NCBI RefSeq assembly: GCF_011386835.1
Contig: NC_088791.1
Span: forward strand, 25,332,998 to 25,396,997
DNA: 64,000 nucleotides
Reading direction: 5' to 3'
DNA from: Chrysemys picta bellii
Taxonomy: Eukaryota > Chordata > Testudines > Emydidae
Shown: in pieces, positions 1 to 10,379 of the stretch
Numbering within the stretch: the stretch's first letter is position 1
Layout of the letters: every line of letters begins with the position of its first letter
Position numbers and translations under genes: made by a program
Notes under the pieces: generated by a model
Databases searched by the model: none
Told to the model about the DNA's origin: nothing
What the model saw: the letters and a program-made list of their open reading frames with translations, nothing else

Positions 1-448
1 TGTAAATAGTATAACTACTTGCAAATTAGTAAAAGTGTGGAAATGTAGAAGCCTGCGAAGTTTGTAGATGCTCTCCCACCATGTAATTGGAGCGAATAAG
101 TACAGCTCTCTTCCTAAGTCATAGTATATGTTAAATTTATTTACAAGACGAATTATAGGCCCATTTTTTCCAATTGCTCATTCCAGTTTCAGACAGACTC
201 AACATCCTCATTTGCATGAGTACTAGGAAATAGAGGGACGAGGTGGGCAAGGTAATATTTACTGGACCAACTTCTGTAGGTGAGAGAGACACACTTTCGA
301 GCTTACGTGCTGCTTTTCTTCATGTCTGGGAAATGTACTCACTGTCACAGCTAAATACAAGGTGGAACAGATGGTTTAGCATAATCAGTTAACACATTTC
401 AAGGGACCATTCAAGCTGAACTGGCCTGTTAACACCCCTCCAATCACT

Positions 449-465
449 GGGGGGGGGGGGGGGGG
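449..465. repeat. (G)17 homopolymer
   Basis: An uninterrupted run of 17 G lies inside the Penelope-like fragment. It is a likely site of length polymorphism and assembly error. Confidence 0.95.
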
Positions 466-566
466 CGAAGGGGAGAGAAGAGGGAGGCAGCTGGAGGGGT
501 TGTTAGTGGGTTATAGATTGTTGTAATAAGCTATAAATCCACTGTCTAGTCAGTCCATGATTTTTA

Positions 567-847
567 GGCTATGTCTACTCTACAGACCTTACAGCAGCAT
601 AGCTGTACTGCTGCAGCTGTGCCACTGTAAGGTCTCCCATGTAGCCGCTCTATGCTGGCAGGAGAGAGCTCTCGCTGGCATAATTAAACCACCCCTAACG
701 AGCAGCAGTAGCTATGTTGTCAGGAGAGCATCTCCTGCCGACATAGCGCTGTCCATACCGGCGCTTTCGTCGGTTAGGGTGTGTTTTTTTTTCCACACCC
801 CGACCGACAAAAGCTTTGCCAACAAAAGTGCTAGTGCAGACACAGCC
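567..847. mobile_element. PIF/Harbinger-type MITE
   Basis: This short non-coding element starts ggctatgtctac and ends gcagacacagcc, giving imperfect inverted ends. It is flanked on both sides by TTA (564-566 and 848-850), the target duplication expected of PIF/Harbinger transposons. Its interior has more inverted segments (tgccgacatagcgc, gcaggagagagctctc). It interrupts the Penelope-like fragment, so it is the younger of the two. An open frame that runs across it (557-982) is not a gene. Confidence 0.8.
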
Positions 848-922
848 TTAGTGTCTTGCAAAATAAAATATTACCTTACCCACCTTGTCTCGACACAGCT
901 ACAACACTGCATACTAGAAAAA

Positions 923-2419
923 AGTCACTTTCAATTTTTGAAATACTTGTCTTACATTTCTTGTAAGAGTCAAGCATTTTGAAATTGTAATGGACTGCTG
1001 ACCCTTGTCTAGTGGTAAATTCTGTGCATTTATTGTCTGTGTGTGTATCAGTTTCCTATTTTTGGAACGTCAACTATCTGTATAGAAGTTTACTCATGTG
1101 TGTAGAAATATATGAAATGTTGATCCATTTGATTGTGTCCTACTCAGCTGAATAATCAATACTTTTTGAAGTTACACTTTACTTTTAGTACTAGATGAAA
1201 CTAGTATCTTCCAGGGAAAACTTATTCAAAAATTAAAATAATGTGAACTATGGAAAAGGGAAACTAAGTCAGAAGATAAATGTAATGGGAATACTTCAGG
1301 AATCGACATGCAGCAAGCATGATAACTCATGAAGCCACTGCCTGAAGTGTTATTAGAAGAGATGTTTCAATTGCATTTAATTGAGAATGCCAAAGAAGAG
1401 GAAGGTACTACTGAAATAAGGAAGTTATAGACCTTAGTCTGAAAATGAAAAGCTTTTGGCAGTGACAGTGACAGTAACAATAGCAATGCAATTTTTTGCT
1501 AGCCAGAAACATGATGTGAGAGCCTGGGAAAGCAAACTTTGCATGCCAAGCAATTGACATTTAACAGGTTTATATATGCATCAAAAATAAATTTATCCCA
1601 GCTTTCAAGAGAGCACATGGGGCCAAAAGAGAAAACAAAGGTAATACTCGAGTTTCCAACAAGAACAAAAGTTAACAGGAAAGTAGCTTTATAAAAAATT
1701 GAAGAGCTAAGGAGCGGCACCGGGGAAGAAAAAGCAAGAAAGCAAAGACTAGTTTCAGTAAATTGGAAGGCATGAAAAGATTTATTAAATTCTAAATATG
1801 AAACAGAGTGGCAGGAGTAAAAGGTTACTAGTGTGGGATTACTGAAAACCAAAGTCAGCAGATGCTTGTCAGAGGACAAGCAAATGGCTGGAGAGCAAAA
1901 TAAAATTCTCAGAAAAGGTACTCTTAAAGAACCACCATCATGTCCCAATAAATACACCATAGGCAGGGGACAAACTATAGTTTTGCAAACAAACTGATAA
2001 AGTATATATATTAGTAAGTCACTCAAGTCAGATTGTTTACGCTTCAGAATATGAAGGAAGCTCTGATAGTGGTCGGTAATCTCACTATCATTCATATTCA
2101 ATCTGTGAGGGATTGTGTCAGCTGTTTGGAAGGTGGATGGCTACAATAATCTTTAAAACAAAGGATATATTAAAAAGCAGGAACCAGAAGACTTCTAACT
2201 TTAAAAAAGTCAAAATGCTAAAATGGAAAGATTGGGTTGAAGATTCAGGAGTTTAAATGAGAACCCCAAAATTATTTAACAAAAATATACCAACAGACTG
2301 AAGTCTTATGAGTCAATTGTGACCAGTGAACGTTTTTAATGGTGTTAAACTGTCTACACTAGTTGCAAAGTCATGGTTTAGTGAATAAGATTTTAAACAT
2401 TTTCAAAGAGGACCTATTC
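923..2419. other. Intergenic DNA, nothing assigned
   Basis: No recognisable gene or repeat boundary was found. A 200-codon open frame on the minus strand (2101-1499) has a low-complexity Phe/Leu/Ser-rich translation and no domain I recognise, so I treat it as chance. The stretch lies 3' of the RSBN1-family gene. Confidence 0.5.
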
Positions 2420-4110
2420 TTCTAGTCTAGACAGGGCCTAAAATCAGGGAGGTTATTTATTGTCAAGGGGAATATGTTTAATTTTAGTAAAACTTTTGAC
2501 AACAAACCAAAAACACCTAACTAATCCACATATGGATCATAGGCATAGAAAGGAGCTAGAAATATGATTAAATAGCATCAACAAAAAGGGCAGAGGAAGT
2601 CAAGTCGGGTTTAAGTAAATCTAGAGCCTTCTGCTAAGCCATTTGGAAAGTCTTATTCGTTGCTTGGCCTAAAATACCATTTGTAACTTTCTTCACCCTG
2701 CCCCAAATTCATATTCCCTTCCAGCAGGTGTATAGTAGGGGACTATAATGGGACATGTTGATGAAGTTAAAAGAATTGTGTGTGGAGGTTTCCTGGTAAA
2801 TGCAAAAAACATGGAGGTAAATTTGGATTGTATTTCAGTCAAGAATTCCTAGGTCTTCAATTATCACATGAGCCAGATGATAGTCCAGCACAATGTAGTT
2901 TGAAGTATGAGTTGTTAGTATCACACTGCTGCTTGAATCTCTCTTCTGGTAGGGTGGATCCCCTGAGGCTGCATGTTTGGTAGCACCATCTGAACCAGCT
3001 TTAATGGAAATAGCAATAGGTCCTACAGAAATCACAAGTGACTCCACATGAGAGAGTCATATGGTGGCTGTTGCCTTTTTATTTATTTATTTATTATAAA
3101 AAGGTCATGTTTAATGACCTAATACAGAATTATGACTATCTAAGGGTAAAGTTTATGATGACACCAGCATTTGAATTATTAATACTTTGACAGAACTATT
3201 TCAGAAAGATTTAATCCACTTAGCACACTGGTCTATGAAATGGTTAATGGATTTCAGTGTATGCAAGTGTCAAGTAATATATTTTGGATAAGTAATAAAA
3301 GCAAACTAAGTTTGAGTAAACAAATGGAAATTTAATGACAATAAAAGGGCCTTAAGTAGGATTAGCAACATGGGGGGTGGGGAGGAGTGGGAAGGAACAC
3401 ATTGTTCTATTGCAGGGGTTCTCAAACTGGGGGTCAGGACCCCTCATGAGGTTATTACATGGGGGGGGTTGCGAGCTGTCAGCCTCCACCCCAAACCCCG
3501 CTTTGCCTCCAGCATTTATAAATTGTATTAATATACAAAAAAGTGTTTTTAATTTATAAGGGGGGGGTCGCACTCAGTACAAAAGTTTGAGAACCACTGT
3601 TCTATTGCAACAAATGTGGTCAATGTGCTCCTAAGGTATTTCAAAGAAGCCTGTATGTCAGACATGGACAACAGTTCAAGGCCTTGGTGAGGCTACCTGG
3701 TGTATTACATCCAGTTTTGGGTATCTGTAGGGATGTCCAAATTTTGTAAAGTCCAGGGGAAAAGACACTTAAAATTGATCAAAAGGTAAGGAGGAGTCTT
3801 AGAAAGCAAGACAGGCTTGGGATCTTACGCAGTTGATAGAATGGGAAGCTGAGAAATTTACTGCTTTATATAAGTAGCTGAAAGGGGAGTGCGGAGTTTG
3901 GATCTGTTGGGACTAAACAACAACACATGCCCAGGCAATTTAAAAAAAAATTAGTTTAAAGGACAGAGTTTACCGTTACCCCATCAGATAGTAATTAGCG
4001 TTTGGAATTGTCTTCTTTCAAAGGTATTGACACAATACACCTTACAACTATTCAACAACTCGGTACTGGAAGGAGAAAGAAGTGGACAGTTAACCTGGAC
4101 CGATATTACC
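2420..4110 (+). mobile_element. Old CR1-type LINE, heavily decayed
   Basis: Plus-strand fragments match CR1 reverse transcriptase in the right order: an FSKTFDN motif near 2480 (family FSKAFDTVP), a W..M.FS..KCQVIYFG-like stretch near 3230-3285, and a VRLPGVLHPVLG-like stretch near 3690-3725. Stops and shifts are frequent. A hAT MITE at 3413-3599 is inserted into it. The boundaries are approximate. Confidence 0.55.
3413..3599. mobile_element. hAT MITE with 8-bp target duplication
   Basis: The element begins CAGGGGTTCTCAAACT and ends AGTTTGAGAACCACTG, near-perfect terminal inverted repeats. It is flanked by an exact 8-bp duplication, ttctattg (3405-3412 and 3600-3607), the hallmark of hAT transposition. 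It has no coding capacity. Confidence 0.95.
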
Positions 4111-4567
4111 TGGTAAACAAGGATTCTTGTTCATATACAAATTGGGGTTGGTAAGGAATTCTCTCCAGGACAGATAGGCAGGTACCTTTTTCCTACTTTA
4201 CTCTAGAGCATGGAGTATCTGTTTCTATCAATTTACAAAACACTTCAAGTCCAAATTTGTGCATCAATGAATTATTTTGTATCAGTGCCAAAGATTCCCA
4301 GGTCTTAATACCCCAATTAGTAATTGTCTTAAATCAGCGGTTCTCAAACTGTGGGTCAGGATCCCAAAGTGGGCTCGCTTAGACTTGCTGGGGTTTGGGG
4401 CTGAAGCCTGAGCCCCACCGCCCAGGGCCGAAACTGAAGCTTGAGGGCTTCAGCCCTGGGCGGCAGGGCTCAGGTTACAGGCCCCCTGCCTAGGACTGAA
4501 GCCCTTGGGTTTTAGCTTTGGCCCCTCTACCTGGAGTGGTATGGCTTGGGCTTAGCCCCCCCCCCAC

Positions 4568-5475
4568 CTAAGTTCCCTGTAAGCTGTGCGGCCGCGCAGC
4601 AACCTATTTAGCGTCACGCAGGTGCTCAGGGAACCCGCCCAGGCATTTGCTGCGGTTGGGGGAAGGGCGCTGTTCCCCCAGCCCCAACCTAGCCCACCCC
4701 CAACCTGACACGGCAGAGGACCCCCGGCCCCACCTATGCTATGGCCCGGACCTGCTGGTGTGGCGTGGTACTTTGCGGCCCGGCCCCAGCCCCGGACCTG
4801 TCACGGTCGGGGTGCCCCTCCCTGAACCCAGCCCCAGCTGGACCTGCAGGGGCTGGGCGAGGGGTTCCTATCCTGTGGCCCCAGCGCTGCTGCGGTGGGG
4901 AGAGGCACCCTGTAGCCCCAGCCCAGGTGCTGCTGTGGGGCGAGTTCTCTCCCCCCACTGTAGTCCTGGAGTACCCAAATCCCTCATCCCCAGCCCCACC
5001 CCAGAGCCCACACCCTCTGCACACAGCCCTCTGCCCCAGCCCTGAGCCCCTTATCCCTGGCCTCACCCCAGAGTCTGCACCCCCAGTCACAGTCCTCACC
5101 CCCTGCACCCAATCCTCTGCCTCAGCCCATCCCCACCGCAGAGCCCACACCCTCAGCCAGAGCCCTCACACCCCTGCACCCTAACCCTCTGCCCCAGCCC
5201 TGAGCCCCTCATCCCCAGCCCACCCTAGAGCCTGCACTTCCAGCCAGAGTCCTCACACACCAACCCTCTGCCTCAGCCCTTAGCCCATCCCCACCCCAGA
5301 GCCTGCACCCCCAGCCCTGAGCCCCCTCCCACATTCCAAACCTCTCAGCCCCACCCCCACTACATGAATTTTGTTACGTGAACCGATATGAAGGTGATGT
5401 GTCACACATCACCTCCATATTAGTGCACATAAAATTCATTCCGTACATGAGTGGGGAAAATTAGAGGGAACACTG
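4568..5475. mobile_element. hAT element nested in another hAT
   Basis: It begins ctaagttccctgtaagctg and ends aattagagggaacactg, and the duplication ccccccac flanks it (4560-4567 and 5476-5483). The same family recurs at 45162-46272, which has the cleaner start cagtgttccctctaagctg. Most of its interior is a GC-rich array of imperfect repeats, for example ccctgagcccc at 5041, 5202 and 5305. Confidence 0.85.
4940..5335. repeat. GC-rich minisatellite-like array
   Basis: Imperfect C-rich units built on ccagccctgagcccc, accccagagcctgcaccc and similar words recur roughly every 35-60 bp. The same words occur in the array at 23440-23650 inside a different hAT family. Confidence 0.7.
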
Positions 5476-5840
5476 CCCCCCACCCAGGGCAGTGGCCCCC
5501 CCTCCTGGGGTCATGTAGTAATTTTTGTTGTCAGAAGCGGGTCACGGTACAATGAAGTTTGAGAAAGCCTGTCTTAAATGATGTAAAAATAAAACAAACC
5601 TTTGTAAAATATTTCTGCTCAGAAACTAGATTTAGGAAAAGTTCCAGTCTACATGTTAAGATAAAGGGCTAAATTCTGGCTAATCATGTGAGGTGCATGG
5701 GGAGAGAAAATGAATGCAGAAGGAAGCCTTAAAACTCCCTATTCTCAGCACACCTGCAGAGACATACAATGTTGCAGACAGTACTCCTGGAGCACATAGG
5801 ACACCTAGTTGTATTCCAGACACTAAAGGACAGTGTATAA

Positions 5841-6164
5841 CAGGGGTAGGCAACCTATGGCACATGTGCCGAAGGCGGCACACGAGCTGATTTTCAGTGG
5901 CACTCACACTGCCTGGGTCCTGGCCACCGATCGGGGCGGGGGGGGAGAGGGGCTCAGCATTTTAATTTAATTTTAAATGAAGCTTCTTAAACATTTAAAA
6001 ACCCTTATTTACTTTACATACAACAATAGCTTAGTTATATATTATAGACTTATAGAAAGAGACCTTCTAAAAACGTTAAAATGTATGACTGGCACGAGAA
6101 ACCTTAAAGTAGAGTGACTAAACGAAGACTCGGCATACCACTTCTGAAAGGTTGCCTACCCCTG
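5841..6164. mobile_element. hAT MITE with 8-bp target duplication
   Basis: The ends are CAGGGGTAGGCAACCT and AGGTTGCCTACCCCTG, and the exact duplication gtgtataa is present at 5833-5840 and 6165-6172. It lies between the poly(A) signal of the RSBN1-family gene and the decayed repeats further downstream of it. Confidence 0.95.
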
Positions 6165-6449
6165 GTGTATAAGGCTGTGCCTCTCCTGTTCATCTGCCAG
6201 CAGGCACTAAGGAGTGCATGGTACACTTTTAACAAGCAGCTGCAAGTAGTCCTGTAGAGGGCATTTAGACTGATCTTTCGTTACAAACACAGAATGCCCC
6301 ATGCTGTCTGTCTGTCCGCTGCAGCTCCTCCAGAAACAAGCAAGGGCACAACTGGGTCTTTCAGCAAGTACAGCACAAGTAGATACACAACAGTTTAAAG
6401 AGGCAGTTTAACTGAGTTGTTCTTTTTTGCTGACCCAAAAATAAAACCA

Positions 6450-6909
6450 ATTTGTTATTCCGAACCTTTATTAAGCGGCTCACATTTCAGTATAAATCAC
6501 ACTAAAAAGATTTTTTAAAAAAGCTATTTACACTACAGTGCTGACACATTTAAAATGAAAAAAATTGGTATAAATAAGCTCTATGGAAAAGCCTGGAATT
6601 GTCAAAAAGAATTCTGGCTCATCTTACAAAAAATATATATGTTAAATGTCAGCTCTACTCTAAAACCTACAACTCAAATTATTTAAAGACTTCTTTATGT
6701 TAAACCTGCAGTGTTTACAGTGCATCTGGCCCTAAGTGCTTTGATACTTCACAGTTATGGACAGGCACTGAGGAATGTTACAAAGCTACATAAACTATTT
6801 TCTGTAACAGATGTGAGGGCAAGTCACAAGCTTGCCTCACAGAATTTATGAATCTTTACATTATTACGTCATTCAGTTTAAAAAGGAATTTAAAACGATA
6901 TGTACAAAC
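6450..6909 (-). other. RSBN1L: Probable 3' UTR of the RSBN1-family gene
   Basis: The AT-rich stretch directly 3' of the stop codon (minus strand) runs to a canonical AATAAA. The exact cleavage site cannot be read from sequence, and longer 3' ends are possible. Confidence 0.55.
6467..6472 (-). promoter_or_regulatory. Poly(A) signal AATAAA
   Basis: The plus strand reads tttatt, so AATAAA occurs on the gene's strand about 440 bases past the stop codon. It is the first such hexamer I found downstream of the stop. Confidence 0.5.
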
Positions 6910-7566
6910 TTAGCACAAAAAGTCATCTTCTCTTTGTCCATGCAGATTTGGATATGTTGAACCCTGTTGTCTTGTATCATACAGACTTATGTGACTTCCA
7001 GAGCACAACTTATCCTGTAAGTCGTTGTTGCCAGGTTCAAATTTAGAGTCCACTTCACACTTAAATCCTGTCAATTCAATATTATCAAATTTTCCTTTAA
7101 CATTCTGACATTCCATATCATTAGGTGCCAATGTCTTCTCAGGAAGATTAACATTCATGGATTCCTCTTTAATTCGGTGAGATGCAATAAGTTCATGTTT
7201 TATCTGTGTGAATTCCTGCTGTACATATTTAGTTTGCAGGGTATCTGAAAATTTGGTGTCTTCGGAGGTATTTTTGCTTATTGTACAGATTATGTTGTCA
7301 GTCTGAAGTCCAATAACCGAAGACATGGGGTCTGCAGATGTGCCTGCTTCATAGGTGCTTGCATTTTGAGAAACATCTCCCTCTGAGTGATATAGCTTGA
7401 GCCGAATGTGCCAAGCCAAACTGCAAACAGCTGAAACTGTCTTGAACTGGTGCACAACATTCCTTGGAATAAAATAAATGTCATTATCATATAATTGAAT
7501 CCTAGCATATCGAATGCCTTCCCTTCGCAGTTGGTTAAGTTTTGCATCATCAACCCACTGGACACA
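6910..7566 (-). CDS. RSBN1L: RSBN1-family protein, last coding exon
   Basis: The exon follows a clean acceptor (ctccttcag before 7566) and encodes 218 residues plus the stop at 6910-6912. It starts [17 protein letters not shown] and includes [17 protein letters not shown] and [17 protein letters not shown], which are hallmark C-terminal blocks of RSBN1 and RSBN1L. After about residue 75 the sequence becomes an acidic, Ser/Thr-rich, poorly conserved tail ending REDDFLC. In the RSBN1/DPY-21 family, reported as JmjC-like H4K20me2 demethylases, the His in NVVHQF is a good candidate for the distal metal ligand; that is my inference from JmjC folds. The tail resembles my memory of RSBN1L more than of RSBN1. 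The preceding exon ends in phase 0, matching this start. Confidence 0.93.
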   Translation of the reverse strand, partial: CVQWVDDAKLNQLRREGIRYARIQLYDNDIYFIPRNVVHQFKTVSAVCSLAWHIRLKLYHSEGDVSQNASTYEAGTSADPMSSVIGLQTDNIICTISKNTSEDTKFSDTLQTKYVQQEFTQIKHELIASHRIKEESMNVNLPEKTLAPNDMECQNVKGKFDNIELTGFKCEVDSKFEPGNNDLQDKLCSGSHISLYDTRQQGSTYPNLHGQREDDFLC

Positions 7567-7653
7567 CTGAAGGAGGAAAAATGAGAATAAAGATGAAAAA
7601 TCTATTCTAAAACAGGAGAAATATTCATGATTAATAATTCACAATAAGCTTAC

Positions 7654-7762
7654 CTGTGAGAGTGGAGGCTCATGCAAATCTAATTGCATTCGCTGAACTA
7701 CCTCTAAGAAATCTTCAGCATGAAAACAAATTACATCTTTGGTTATACGAGGTTGCTCAGGC
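7654..7762 (-). CDS. RSBN1L: RSBN1-family protein, penultimate exon
   Basis: This 109-bp exon lies between an acceptor (ttttttttag before 7762) and a donor (CAG|gtaagc at 7654). It completes the Trp codon split after the 25004-25171 exon and then encodes 36 residues, including [20 protein letters not shown] and ending EPPLSQ. The H-A-E in CFHAED is a candidate for the HxD/E iron-binding motif of the JmjC-like domain, with its distal His in the next exon; this is inference from the family fold. An 87-bp intron separates it from the last exon. The next intron upstream is 17.2 kb. Confidence 0.95.
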
Positions 7763-9345
7763 CTAAAAAAAAATAATAATAAATATAATAATAATAAGCA
7801 GAGTCAGGGCCACAATTTAAATTGCTACAGACTTTGTTAGTCTCTGTAGCAAGAACAAAGCAAACAGAATCTAAAAATGAATTTTACAACACAAGTTTGA
7901 AAAGAAATTTGAAAAAGCCTGTTAGTAACTAGCTCTTCAGCTACAACACACTAACCACACTCAGGAATATAATTCAGGTAACCAGTTTCTACCAGTGCCA
8001 CCAACAGTGACTGTCTTTCATCATGAAGAAAGGCAGAGGTTAGATGTTCCAGTATGTTCTTCTAACAGACTGTCAAGCTAGAGAATGGTACAGACAGTGC
8101 ACTTGTTGCTCTGATAAAGGACTTCCTACAACGACAAGGGAATATCACCAAATACTTGTGTCCCACCTTTAAAGTTGCCCTAGAGAGAAATGGAGAGAAA
8201 TATTCTGACATGCTTCTGGCCAAACACAGAGACACTTATTTATGGGCAACTATTCATCTCAAAAGCTGTCCCCTATGGAATGCTACAAGGTTCAATCATC
8301 TCCCCTATATTGTTTAGCCTCTGGGAGAACTGCAGAGATAACATGGGCTGAGATACTAAAAGTTGATGGTCAAATCCAGCTCCACATTTCCTTTATGCCA
8401 AATGTGACAAGCATCATCTCCCAGCTTTCTCAAAGCCTAGGTGAATCATCACCTAGATGAAAGTAACAGGACAAAACAATCTATGGAAGACTGAGGTAAT
8501 GCTGAAAAGAGGGAAGAATTTATATCCTTTATAACATGCCCCCCGGGGGGGGGAGGGAAAGATAACCCCAGATTAAGTCAGTCTGCAGCTGTAGGGTCCT
8601 TTGGTCACACACAGCAGAGTCCAAACAGCCAAACCTGCAAAAATCCACTCATTTCTATTGGCATCTGGCCAGAAGATTGTACATCAGGCACAGACCTGGC
8701 CACAGTGATCCATGCATTTGTGACCTCTAGGATTTGATTACTCTAACTCATAAATAGAATGAAGGCACACAATGAATACAGCAGACTGTCTGATTAGCTC
8801 AAGTTGTGTTGAGTGCCTTGCTCTGCCCTTTCCTTCTGCTCCCTGTTGAATTCAGAGTCCAATTCCTCATTTCTGTCCTAATATTCAAAACCCTCCATGA
8901 AAGTTCACCTCTCATCCCACAACCACGACTTCCCACAATAGCTGCATCATTCAATTAAACCATGAAACTGTCAACCATATGGAAGAGGCTCAAGAACACA
9001 GGAGAGAATTTTCACAGAAGCTGGACTCCAGATAATGGAACCCACTCTCACAAAAAGCAAGACTTATCATGTTCCTTATTACTTTCACATCTGAATCCAA
9101 AACTCAACTCTCCTTCAACAGCATACATACACACACACACACAACCCCACAAACTACTCATGCTATTTCTCCTATAGGGTAGAAAGGATGAGAGAAATTC
9201 GATGCTATTCAAATATTACACTGATGGGGGGAGAAGATTTAGTAGAGGTTTTTAGGTATATATTGAAGACAAAAGTAATTGTTGAAGTATCTGTCTGTTC
9301 TATTCTGTAATAACATGAAGTGACTGGTTGTGGAAATATGTATAG

Positions 9346-9520
9346 CAGGGATCGGCAACCTTTGGCACGCAATCCATCAGGGAGATCCGTTGGCGGGCCG
9401 GGATGGTTGGTTTACCTGCAGCATCCGCAGGTTTGGCCGATCGCGGCTCCCACTGGCCACGGTTCGCCGTTCCAGGACAACGGGGGCTGCAGGAAGCGGT
9501 GGCCAGCACATCCAGCCTGC
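9346..9520. mobile_element. Partial hAT MITE, left end only
   Basis: The sequence starts cagggatcggcaacctttgg, a typical hAT end related to the CAGGGGTAGGCAACC family at 5841, and continues into GC-rich sequence (ggccgatcgcggctcccac). The matching right end and target duplication are not present, so it is truncated. The overlapping open frames on both strands here are artefacts of its GC content. Confidence 0.6.
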
Positions 9521-10009
9521 CTGATGTATAGGAACAATGTCTACCTGAAAATAATTTCTGGTGTAAAATGTTGTGCATACTGGAGTTGCAATTAACAGGA
9601 TTACTGTAACTAAGTTACTGAAAACATCTTCCCTGTGCGACGGGAAATGCTGCATTAAGTATTGTCAAAAACACAAACTGCATCTCCCTTGCAGGGTTGC
9701 AAGGCACTTTCTGTGGAAGGGGGCAGACAAAGATATGGAACAGTGTCAGTTCAAGTTTCCCCTCTAATGCCCTGCTAATGTGGCACAGTTGAAGAGGGGC
9801 ATAATTGGTTTCTGAATGAGGGCTCAACTTTCAAAAGTCTAAGAAACAGCAACCTAACAGTTAATTTAATTGTTTCTCTCTTGGTGTAAAGACTATTGAA
9901 GAATAGGGGAGGCAAAAACACCTTCTATAAAAAAGTTTTAGTTTTTAATTCAGGATGTATTTAATAGGTGCTGAAACACCTTGGACTTTTTTTTTTTTAA
10001 AAGTCAATT

Positions 10010-10013
<4 letters not shown>

Positions 10014-10039
<26 letters not shown>
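10014..10039. repeat. (A)26 run
   Basis: A 26-base A run follows an AT-rich stretch. It could be the tail of a decayed retroposed sequence, but nothing recognisable precedes it. Confidence 0.9.
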
Positions 10040-10041
<2 letters not shown>

Positions 10042-10379
10042 TGATTGTGTCCCTTTAATTGATCTTTGTTTCTAATTACTTGGTGACTAATACATGGAGC
10101 TACTCTAAGTTCTAAAGAGTTGGCAGACTAAAATTTACAATTAATTTAAAACTGAGATAACAAATGTTTAGGCCAATAACTTGCAATCTCAGCTATGAAA
10201 CAGCTAATCTGAACATTTATATCAAGTTGGTTTTGTTTGTTTTATTTAACAGAATAGTGAATTAGTCAGGTATGTAACCTACATCATTACATTAAAACAC
10301 CAAATTACAAATTCTGTGCTAAACTAGGATGTTCCCTTATGAAATTTAGACACTGACGGTACTGTAATGAGAATTTCCA

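Larger units (their letters stand above)
232..922 (-). mobile_element. Penelope-like element fragment with inverted end
   Basis: This stretch shares a long, diverged similarity with the Penelope-like copy at 52728-54780, visible in shared blocks such as ggaccaacttctg near 266 and ggtggaacagat near 361. It is split by the Harbinger-type MITE at 567-847. After the MITE a short piece reads on, and then 866-912 repeats the element's head in inverted orientation (aatattacc..caccttgtctc against gaggtgggcaaggtaatatt at 240-262). Inverted partial ends are typical of Penelope-like copies. No intact reading frame remains. The strand is that of the protein remnant in the longer copy. Confidence 0.65.
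4335..5571. mobile_element. hAT element (CAG-GGTTCTCAAAC family) with nested insertion
   Basis: The ends are cagcggttctcaaact and agtttgagaaagcctg, and the exact 8-bp duplication tcttaaat lies at 4327-4334 and 5572-5579. This is the same family as the short element at 3413-3599. The outer copy is interrupted by a second hAT element at 4568-5475. Its own interior is GC-rich. Open frames here (4647-5045, 4741-5184 and the minus-strand one) are proline-rich by-products of the GC-rich repeat, not genes. Confidence 0.9.
7763..10379. other. Intron, mostly unassigned
   Basis: This is the 3' part of the 17.2-kb intron 7763-25003. It holds a short (AC)n at about 9127-9143, a partial hAT MITE at 9346 and a poly(A) run at 10014. 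No exon-like reading frame with splice signals was seen. The open frame at 8242-8460 has no recognisable content. Confidence 0.6.

Noticed and set aside
1499..2101. A 200-codon minus-strand open frame that might be a gene
   Set aside because: The translation is Phe/Leu/Ser/Cys-rich without a recognisable domain, there are no splice or promoter signals, and composition alone can explain it.
4647..5184. Proline-rich open frames on both strands, possibly a CpG-island gene start
   Set aside because: The GC-rich block is bounded by hAT ends with target duplications, so it is transposon interior and not a promoter or first exon.
1..6449. TMEM60, the expected neighbour downstream of RSBN1L in other vertebrates
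   Set aside because: No single-exon frame resembling this four-membrane-segment protein was seen here. It may lie outside the window.
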